From an uncultured Planctomycetota bacterium (GTDB lineage: Bacteria; Planctomycetota; Planctomycetia; Gemmatales; HRBIN36), in assembly GCA_937944855.1 (NCBI GenBank), contig CALFAY010000039.1:1-64000 (forward strand): 64,000 nucleotides of DNA, given 5' to 3'. A program made the translations under genes and the position numbers. The first letter of the stretch is position 1. Every line of letters starts with the position of its first letter. Of this stretch, positions 9,705-18,500 are shown in pieces. The notes under the pieces are model-generated. The model made no database searches. It saw only the letters and a list, made by a program, of their open reading frames with translations, and was not told the DNA's origin.

Positions 9705-11812
9705 GCTTCGGTCCCCTCCGCGGCCGGCAAGGTGAAACAGAACCTGGCTCCCTGCCCCTTGGCCGACTCGACCCAGATCCGGCCACCGTGCCGTTCCACG
9801 ATCTTCTTGCAGATGGCCAGGCCGATGCCGGTTCCGGGATACTCGTCGCGCGGATGCAGGCGTTGAAAGATGATGAAGATGCGGTCGAAATCGGCGGGGT
9901 CGATGCCGATGCCGTTGTCCTGGACCCAGATTTTCCAGAAGTTGCCCTGCCGCTGCGCCCCGACGTGGATGCGGGGCGCATCCTGGCCGCGGAACTTCAG
10001 AGCGTTGCCGAGCAGGTTCTGGAACAACTGCGTCAGCTGCACGGTGTCGCCGACCACCCGCGGCAGGGGGTCGTAGGTGATGCTGGCCCCGCTCTCTTCG
10101 ATGGCCAGCTTGAGGTTGTTCATGGCCTTGAGCAACGCCGCCTCGCTCGACGTGGGCACCAGCGGTTTGCCCCGGGTTCCCACCCGCGAGTAGGCCAGCA
10201 GATCGTTGATGAGCGTCTGCATCCGCAAGGCCCCGTCCACGGCGTAGGAGATGAACTCGTTGGCGTCGTCGTCGAGCTTGTCCTTGTAACGCTTCTGGAG
10301 CAATTGACAGTAGCTGGCGACCATCCGCAACGGTTCCTGGAGATCGTGCGAGGCGACGTAGGCGAACAACTCCAGTTCCCGATTGGAGCGGGCCAGTTCC
10401 GCCAAGGTTTGCTGCAACTTTTCCTCGGCGACCTTGCGGGCCGTCTCATCCCAGAAGATCACCTGCACGCCGATCACCTTGCCGGCCGCGTCCCACACCG
10501 GAGCCTTCAACACATGGACGTAGAGCTTGTCGCCGGCAGGCGTGACGTGGGCCTCGACGTCCTCGAAGACCTGCTGGGTGGTAAGGACCTTGCGGTCGTC
10601 GGCCCGGTACTTGTCGGCCAGGTCGGCGGGAAAGAAGTCGTAATCGGTCCGGCCCAGAATCTCTTCCAGGGGTTTGCCCAGGTTCTTGCAGAACATCTGG
10701 TTCGCGAAGATGAAGCGTCCCTCCAGGTCCTTACGGAGGATATTCAGGGGCAAGGTTTCGACGAGCGAATGGAACAGCGCTTCGGAATCCCGGAGGGCCT
10801 CTTCGGCGTGTTTGCGTTCGCAAAACTGGCCGATCAGGCTGCTCAAGGAGCCGAGAAGCTGGATCAAATCCGGTTCGCAGGCTCGGGACTGGTCGCTGTA
10901 GAACTCCAGGATGCCGGTGACGGCGGTGCGGGAAACGATGGGAACAGCGAAGGCAGTGCGCATCCTGGCGTCCCAGGCCGCCTTGGCCCGCGGCGAGCCG
11001 TCTTCGTCCAACAAATCACTGATCCACAGCGGCCGACCGGACTTCCAGACCTGGACGGGCAGTTCGCGCCCGGTCGGCTCCAGAACTTCCCGGCTGAGTC
11101 GGGCGAGTTCCGCGCTCTCGCCGTGTTCCGGCCACACGGCCAGGCAGTGCAGTTTGCCTTGACGGACTTCCCACATCGTCCCGAACTGGAGGCCGAGACT
11201 TTCGCAAGCCGCCCGGACCAGTCCCTGAGCAGCCTGATCGAGGGTGGATGCCTCGGCCAGGACGCGGACGACGGCGTACTGGGCGGCCAGATGCCGTTCC
11301 GTCCGCTTGCGGCGGGTGATGTCGCGGAACACCGCCACGCCACCCTGCACCTGCCCTTTCTCGTCCCGCAAGGGCCGAGCGGTCACGCTCAGCCACACGC
11401 CCTCCGGCCGCCGCCAATACCGCATGAATTCCTCGGCTTCGTCCACCTCTTCGCCCCGGATGGCCCGCGCCAGCGGAAGCTCGCTGGGGTCGTAGGGCTG
11501 GCCGTCTGCCCGGTACGACTCGTAGTTCTCGCTCCAGTTCTGATAATTGTCTTCTCCGACATTGATCCCAAGAATCCGGACGGAGGCCGGATTGTTGAGC
11601 AGGAACCGGCCATCCTTGTTGATAACCGCCACCCCGTCGCCGATGCTGTTGAGCACCGACTGAAGGATGCTCGTCTGCTGCTTCAACTCCTGCATCGCCA
11701 GTTCGAGCCGGTTGGCCTGATCGAGCAAGGTCTGTTCGTAGGACTCCACCAAGCCCTCCAGATAGCGGACTTTTTCCTGAAGGGCGGCAACCTCTTCCGT
11801 GGTCGTACTCAT
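9701..11812 (-). CDS. PAS-GAF-PAS sensor histidine kinase
   Basis: A soluble histidine kinase of 703 residues if started at the ATG at 11812; a TTG at 11845 would add 11. In order: coiled coil (about 5-45), PAS with PAC (about 45-170), GAF (about 175-335), second PAS/PAC (about 345-465), HisKA with H489 in [12 protein letters not shown], and HATPase with a [14 protein letters not shown]1-type box and [11 protein letters not shown]. The HDLQEPLR-type H-box is that of bacteriophytochrome-like kinases, although the GAF domain shows no evident bilin site. It heads a cluster in which two receiver genes follow with 4-nt overlaps. Confidence 0.92.
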   Translation of the reverse strand: MSTTTEEVAALQEKVRYLEGLVESYEQTLLDQANRLELAMQELKQQTSILQSVLNSIGDGVAVINKDGRFLLNNPASVRILGINVGEDNYQNWSENYESYRADGQPYDPSELPLARAIRGEEVDEAEEFMRYWRRPEGVWLSVTARPLRDEKGQVQGGVAVFRDITRRKRTERHLAAQYAVVRVLAEASTLDQAAQGLVRAACESLGLQFGTMWEVRQGKLHCLAVWPEHGESAELARLSREVLEPTGRELPVQVWKSGRPLWISDLLDEDGSPRAKAAWDARMRTAFAVPIVSRTAVTGILEFYSDQSRACEPDLIQLLGSLSSLIGQFCERKHAEEALRDSEALFHSLVETLPLNILRKDLEGRFIFANQMFCKNLGKPLEEILGRTDYDFFPADLADKYRADDRKVLTTQQVFEDVEAHVTPAGDKLYVHVLKAPVWDAAGKVIGVQVIFWDETARKVAEEKLQQTLAELARSNRELELFAYVASHDLQEPLRMVASYCQLLQKRYKDKLDDDANEFISYAVDGALRMQTLINDLLAYSRVGTRGKPLVPTSSEAALLKAMNNLKLAIEESGASITYDPLPRVVGDTVQLTQLFQNLLGNALKFRGQDAPRIHVGAQRQGNFWKIWVQDNGIGIDPADFDRIFIIFQRLHPRDEYPGTGIGLAICKKIVERHGGRIWVESAKGQGARFCFTLPAAEGTEA

Positions 11813-12087
11813 GGCTGTCGGCTCGTTGACGTTGGGACGGGACAACCTTCAGTGGTTAGCCTAATTCGCCCACGGACGTGATGCAAGCCGCCGGCGGACT
11901 CGACTTGCCTCAGGCATGAGGGAGCGGACGGGAACTTCCAAACGGCCTTTCCGTTCGCTTTGCATATCGTAACCGGAAACCCAGCGGGGGACCGACGTCC
12001 GCCTGCTTTTCCGTGATCTGGACGTCTTCCTGGTGACACGGAGCAGGGGGGAGCGGAGGGCAGGCTTTGTTCGCGGAGACCGCTGTC

Positions 12088-12576
12088 ATGCCAACACGCT
12101 TCCGAACCAGCCGACGGGTCGAATTCGCCGACACCGACATGGCCGGCATCATGCACTTCGCCCGGTTTTTCGCCTTCATGGAAGAAGCGGAACACGAGTT
12201 CCTGCGGTCGCGGGGCTTGTCGGTGGTCATGGTCCACGAAGGCAAACGCCTCGGGTTTCCCCGTGTCTCCGCCCAGTGCGATTTCTTCAAGCCGCTCCGG
12301 TTCGAAGAAGTGGTGGAGATCGAGGTGACGCTGAGCCGCATCGGCGACAAGTCGCTCAGCTACGCCATCGAATTCCACAAGAACGGCGAGGTGATCGCCC
12401 GCGGCTCGCTGACCACCTGTTGTTGTCTTGTCAGCCCGGAAGGCATGCAAGCGATCAGCATCCCCGACGCGATCAAGGTCCGTCTCATGGAGCAGGAACC
12501 GGATTCCGTGAGAGCACCCCATCCTCGGGACGTGAGATCGGGTCCGACCGGGACTCCGGCGGAAGAACCGGCTTGA
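12088..12576 (+). CDS. acyl-CoA thioesterase, 4HBT hot-dog fold
   Basis: A 162-residue single hot-dog domain of the 4-hydroxybenzoyl-CoA/YbgC thioesterase type, which hydrolyses acyl-CoA. The family motif is visible near the N-terminus as RVEFADTDMAGIMHFARFF, with the catalytic Asp in the D-x-x-G helix region. I chose ATG 12088 because GGAG lies 9 nt upstream; a TTG at 12067 is an alternative. The last about 30 residues are rich in Pro and Arg and not family-like. They overlap by 92 nt, tail to tail, the end of the giant acyl-CoA dehydrogenase/ETF gene on the other strand. A shared role in acyl-CoA metabolism is plausible, but the genes are convergent and not an operon. Confidence 0.9.
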   Translation: MPTRFRTSRRVEFADTDMAGIMHFARFFAFMEEAEHEFLRSRGLSVVMVHEGKRLGFPRVSAQCDFFKPLRFEEVVEIEVTLSRIGDKSLSYAIEFHKNGEVIARGSLTTCCCLVSPEGMQAISIPDAIKVRLMEQEPDSVRAPHPRDVRSGPTGTPAEEPA

Positions 12577-15500
12577 GCGCGGCGATGAAGGCGGGCACCG
12601 TTTCAAAAAGGTCGCCCACCACCCCGAAGACCCGGGGCCGGGCCTGACGCCGGTTCAGGGTCATGATCGGCGCCTCGGGATCGCGGTTGAAGGCGATGAT
12701 GGTGGCGCGGGGATCGATGTAACTAAGGTGCTGCGGTGCGCCGCTGATGCCGACAGCCAGCAGAATCCGAGGCCGCACGCTGACGCCGGACTGCCCGATC
12801 TGCCGATCCACCGGCAGCAGCCGAAGCTCCTCCGTGACCTTGCGGGAACCGCCCACGGCGATCTGCGTCACGCCCAGCGACCGCAAGGCCCGCTCCAGCG
12901 GCACGATGACTGCTTCGTAGCCGTCACGGCTGCCGATGCCGAAGCCGACGTCGATGATGAAATCGGCGTCCTTCAACTGCGGCGTGCCGATTTCCTCTCG
13001 GACCCGGGCCAGCATGTCAGCCACGGTTTCCTTGGTGAACAGGGTCGTCGTGGCCGCAACCCAACGCTGTACCTCGACGCTCCCCGGCGGTGCCGGCGGA
13101 GATTCGGTCTCAGCCTCGGGCAAAAGCGCCATCCAGGCAGTCCGGCCTGATTCCGGAAAGAGTCTCCGTTCGACCGCCAATTTGGCGCGTCGGGTCACGG
13201 CAACCAACCCGTCGGAGGTTCGCCGAAGCCGGGAAACCCGGAGGACGACGTACCCGCTGTTGTCGAGACGACACGCCAGCCGCGGCCAGAGCGGCTCCAG
13301 CCAGCTTTCGCCCAACACGATTTCCGGTCGGAGTCCGGCGGCGGTCCAGGCCTCCTTCACGATGCGCTGCTTCCAGGCCGGGACGAGCAGGGCTTCCTTG
13401 GGAACTTCAAGAAGCACGATCCGAGACGCCCCCAGACGCATGGCCTGTCCAGCCGCGGCTTGTTGTGCCAGCGAATCTGGCGGAGCCAGGATCAAGACCC
13501 CGGCTTGCCGATCGGCGCTGAGAACGGCCCGGGCACCTTCGGCTAACCGGCCCTGCGAGTCGGTCGCAAGAACCGTCACAGTACGGGCATCGCGGAGCAG
13601 ACTCGGTTCGGAAACCGGCTCGATCTTCCCGAGGGAAACCAGGTCAGGCTCTGGCGCCTCGCCACCGATGCCCAACTGCTCCCGGAGCAGATCGGCTGCT
13701 TTGTCCACGTCCAACACGCTCTTGGCCGACGTCAGTTCTTCGCCGCCACGCTCAACAAGGCCTTCGACGACCCATGCACCTTCGGAGACGGGAACGGCTT
13801 GCGGCCAGGGCACGATGTCAAGCCGTGTATCCAGACCGGCGAGATATCCGTCGGTCGTGAACTCGCGCAGAGCAACCCCGGCGGGAACCTGGACAACGAT
13901 GGGCAGAGTTTCCCGCCGCAATCGCTTCGGTTCGCTCAGGCGAATCTCCGAAGCCGTGGCATCGTGTTGAATCTGGACTTGTGCCGTCCACGTCACTGAT
14001 TCGCAGCCGAGTCGGCCCGCCAGATGCAGGCCCAGCAGTCCATCCTCTGAGCGGCCGTCGCCCTGGGGAGCAACAAGCACATCGAAACGGCGGTGAACGG
14101 CTTGGAAATGGCGGACCAGGGCCGCTGCCGCTTCATAAGGTGACGCCAAGGCGAGCGAAGACCTTGAGGTTTCTGATTCCAGATCCGAAGCGACGAGGAG
14201 GGTCGCTGACTCCGCTCCGTAAGCCAATGCCTCCCGCAGTTGCAGGGCCAGGTCCGGACCGCCAACCGCGGCAATGTGCAGTTTCACCCACGCCGGAGCG
14301 GCGTCCCGAATACGCAGGGCACATTCCAGAGCCGAACGCGAAGCCGCTGTCATCCGCCAGGTCGCCGTCAGGAGCTGCCCCTGAAGGATGACTGGCCGCG
14401 ACGATGTCACCGGCTCGAACTCCAGCACCACGAGCACCGCGAGCGGGCGGGAGACCTGGGCTGACACGTTCGCTTCCGGGACCGCTTCGCCTGGCTGGAT
14501 GCGATGCAGAACCAGGCTCGCCGCCCGCACAGCCGGGGCATACTGGCCTTTGTTATGTCGCTCCAGCTCCAGATCGAAATGGAACAGGCGGGCCGCGGTC
14601 TCCCGTCGGCAGCGTTCCAAGGCTTCGGCGGCGCAGGAGGTGTCGCCGATCCGGAAGCGTTGCTGCCAGATCCACCGTCCCAGAACGCATTCCATCGCCT
14701 TGAGCCATGCCGCAGCCTCGGCCAGTTCGAAACAACTGGCCTGGAAGCTCGGGTTGTGGACGACATTGGCTCCGAACTGGCCGACCACTGCCGCCAACCG
14801 CTTGCGGAACGCTCCCCGCAGACCGAGGTATTCGGTGATCTGAGACCGAAAGGCATCCGGTTGCCCGGCGGCGCTGGTGGTGTCCTCCTTCCAGCGCGGC
14901 AGCACCTCCTGGACCAAGTGCGTCCAGATCAAGGACCGCTGGATCTCGTTGGTGCCTTCGTAGATGTTGAGGACTCGTGCATCGCGTTTCCGCTTCTCGA
15001 TCACGAACGCCTGGGTCTGTCCCGGCAGACCGTGCAGGTCCTCGGCCAGTTCGATCGTTTCGTGCAGGAGTTCCGTGACCAGGAACTTGGCGATGGAGGC
15101 CTCGATCCGCAGCGAGCGGGTGTGCGGATGCTCGAGTCGTCCGACCAGATCGAAGGCCAGCGCCTCAGCGAGATACTGATTCACCGCCAGCGGCCGAACC
15201 GGATCGGCGTCGCTGGTTTCGCTGGGTGGGTGCAAGTCCTGACACGCCTTGACGACGGTCTGGAGGCTGGCCAGCGAACTCATGGCGATGCCGGCCCGTC
15301 CGAGGTTGAGCGTTTCCAGAGCGTTGACCTGTCCGCGGCCTTCCAGACCCAGGACGTTTTCCCTTGGCACTCGGAGGGAGATCAGCGACAACTCGTTGGT
15401 CGGACTGCCACACTGGCCCAGCTTGCGTTCGTCCTTGCCGACGATCAGCCCCTCGGCATGCCGATCTACGAGGAAGCCGGTGACGCCCTCCTCGGTCCGG

Positions 15501-18500
15501 GCGTAGAGCGCCACCACGCCCATGACGCGGCCGTTGGTGATCCACATCTTGCTGCCGTTGATTTCCCAATAGTCGTACCAGAGCTTGCCGCCTCGCTCCC
15601 GAATCTGGCCGATGTCGCTGAAGTACACCTTGCGGGAGCCGTGCAGGTAGTAGCGGCGGCACTTCGGATTGTCGGTGTCGTAGTCGTACTCGTCGAACTC
15701 GATACGGCTGGCTGGGGCTTTGTCGGACCAGCGGTAGTACAGACCGTCGCTGCGCACTTCGACCCGTCGGGAGTCGAGCAGGACCCGCGGCTCGCGGAAG
15801 CCATGCGGAACAAACTGGAGGACGCCATCCGGGTCGCTTTCGATCGGCACGGAATGGAGCACGGCCCGACTGGCGAGGCGGGCGGTGTCCGAACCGGCGC
15901 TGGGTTCGGTCAGAGCGAAGGCGGAGATCTGTCCCGAAGCGATGAGACGCAGGTAAAGGTCGCAGGCCTCGGCCCGGCGGTCCATTTCGGCCAGCAGATC
16001 CGGAGCGACGGCGCAGGCGTGATGCCAGCCCTCCTCGGCATGGCGCAGTTCGACCCGGCAGCCAGACCGATCGTGTTCCCGCAAAGCCCAGGCGAGATTG
16101 TTCCAAGCCGTGACAAAGCGGTGGCACACGACCCGAGCCGCGGTCACACCGAGGATCCGTTTCTCGACCACCTCCCGCAGCGCCTCGACGCCCCGACGCA
16201 CCTCCGGCAAGGTGGCGCAAACCGAGAGCTTTTGCAGGTCGGCTTCGACCCGATGATGCAGATCGTGATCGGCGACGAACGCGGCCAGCTCTTTTTTCGC
16301 CTTGGGGATGTCCTTGAACCGGGCCAGGAAGATCGGCGTGGTGCCGAGGCTGGCATTCACCTGGATCGTCAAGGCGGTGGCGACGTCGGCTTCCCGCTGG
16401 GCGTTCTGCACCATCAAGTAATAGTCCGCCTTGCGCAGCCCTTCGCCGCCGAGTTCCTTGGGGATCAGGAATCGGAAACAGCCGTGCTGCCGCAGGAAGT
16501 CGAGGTCTTCCTTGGCTGGGCAGTGCCGATCTTCGAGCCATCTTTCGTAGGGTTTTCCATCCCTTGGCTGACCGAACTGGCCGCGGAACAGTTCCCGATA
16601 GCGCTGGTCAAGCTCTCGCAAACCGACGTCGCAGGATGCCATTTCCGGCGTCAGCCGCGGCACCGTGAAATCCGCTGGTTTCACCAGATAATCGCCCGTG
16701 TCATAGGGCAACGGCGTGGCGAGCAGCAATTCATACTCGCGCGTGGTGGGAGTGTCCGCTGGGCTCTGATTCTCTGCGACGAAGGAAACCGCTGCTGTCA
16801 GCGGCTTGCGAATCCGCTGTTCGACCTGAAGAACTTGGGCCGCGACTTCATCCACCCAACATTGCAGAAGGGCTGCGTCGGTCTCCACTGTTTCGGCCCG
16901 TTCGAGTCGGCGGTGCAGATCGAGGAGAAAGGCCTTGGCGGCCAGGAGGGCGGCCTCGAGACGCGCCAGGGCAAACAAAGTCTGGCAGTCACGAATGTGG
17001 TGGGAACGGGAACGAAGTTCGGCCAGACACGATCGGACGCGGTTGCGACACAGACGCAGCTGCTCCAGTTCGGGCAGGAGGGCCTTGCGCTGAGCGATCT
17101 GATCAAAAAGGGACGCTTCGTCGTCCCATTCGGACAAATTGCCGCTGGCCAAAAGCGTCTCGGCGTGGCCTCGCCAGACCGCCGGATTGGCCGGTCCCAG
17201 ATAACGGAACGCCGCTGCGTCGCGGTAGAACTTGGCCAGGATGTCATCCTCGGAGTAGCCCGTTCCCCCGAAAATCTGCCCGGCATTGTAGGCCACGCTG
17301 CCAGGAGCCGTGCCGAGCAGTTCCGCCGCCAGGGCTTTAAGCAGCACTGCCTGACGGACGCCAGAAGAGTCGAGCTGTTGCGGAAAGATTTCGTCGAAAA
17401 GCGCGAGGAGCCGCTGACGACACGCCATTTGCGCCAGCAGCTTTTTGACCGCGCCGAACTTGGCGATGGTGTCTCGGGCCTCGTCGTCGCTGTAAAGTCC
17501 TGGAAACTGAACGCGCGTCGCAGCATGTTCCGCGGCCCGCTCAAGCAGCGTGTCAGCCATGCCGTGGGCGATGGCTGTCAGGTCCGCCGACGTGAGCACT
17601 TTCCACCAGCTTTGCGGGGAGCGTAGAGGGCTTGGCGTTCCCGGAAGCAGCGACAGGGACCCCAGAGCGATCTTCTGCAATCCGGCTCCCCGCAAGCCGA
17701 GGGGAGCCAGAGGCTCGCACCGAACCTTCGACTCGTCAGCAGGCACTTCAACCAGCCGATCTTCGATGAGTACAAAGGTCCGGTCCGCCCGGGGAACGAA
17801 CCAGGCCGTGTTATCCCCGAAAGCGTCCGTCTGCATGACTCCCAAGGCAAGCCATTGGGAAGCGGCTTCGATGCCGGTCAAGTCGCGGGCCAGAAGATGG
17901 ATCGAAACCCGAAAGGCCAGTGACGGATCACGCGCCGCCAACTCGGCCAACAGGGCCTTGCGACGGACAGGATGCAGCGCCTGTTCCGTCGGACCAGACC
18001 TGGGAACCGAAGCGGCTAACGCGAGCAGCGCTTGCTCTTGATGCGGAGCCAGCCTCGGCGTGACGCCCTCGTGCCGGGTGCCTTCCGGTTCGAGATGTCG
18101 CCAGACGGCAGACGGTAGGATTTCGTCCAGGCTCTGGCCTATTTCGGCCCGTTGATTGGCTAATGCCGTGTCAGCGGGCTGGGTCAGCTCGCCGGTTTCG
18201 TTGGCGGTTCCGAGCACCTGCCGCAGGCCGGCCAAATGGTGCTGGCGAAGTTGTCTGGCTTCAGCAACCGCCCAGGCGAAACGCCGGTTCCTCAGCCACT
18301 GTGTCACCCGTCCGGTTCGCGCCGCCGCATCGCGGACCAGCTTCGACAGGGGCTCGGGTGAGTCGGACACAGCGCTGGCGAATCGTGCTGCCAAGTCCGC
18401 GGCGACTTGCTCGGCATAATGTCCCAGCCGGAGCAAGTAGTCGGCCCGAGCGGCATCGACAGTGCGCGGCTCCTCACCCAGGGCCTTGGCCAGGGCGTCG

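Noticed and set aside
9788-11881. Plus-strand frame of 697 codons opposite the PAS-GAF kinase
   Set aside because: It has no domain; the minus strand encodes HisKA and HATPase motifs. A typical high-GC shadow.
14504-17626. Plus-strand frame of 1040 codons opposite the giant fusion
   Set aside because: It is a shadow of the coding strand: no family motif, no signal or ribosome binding site, while the minus frame has acyl-CoA dehydrogenase motifs throughout.
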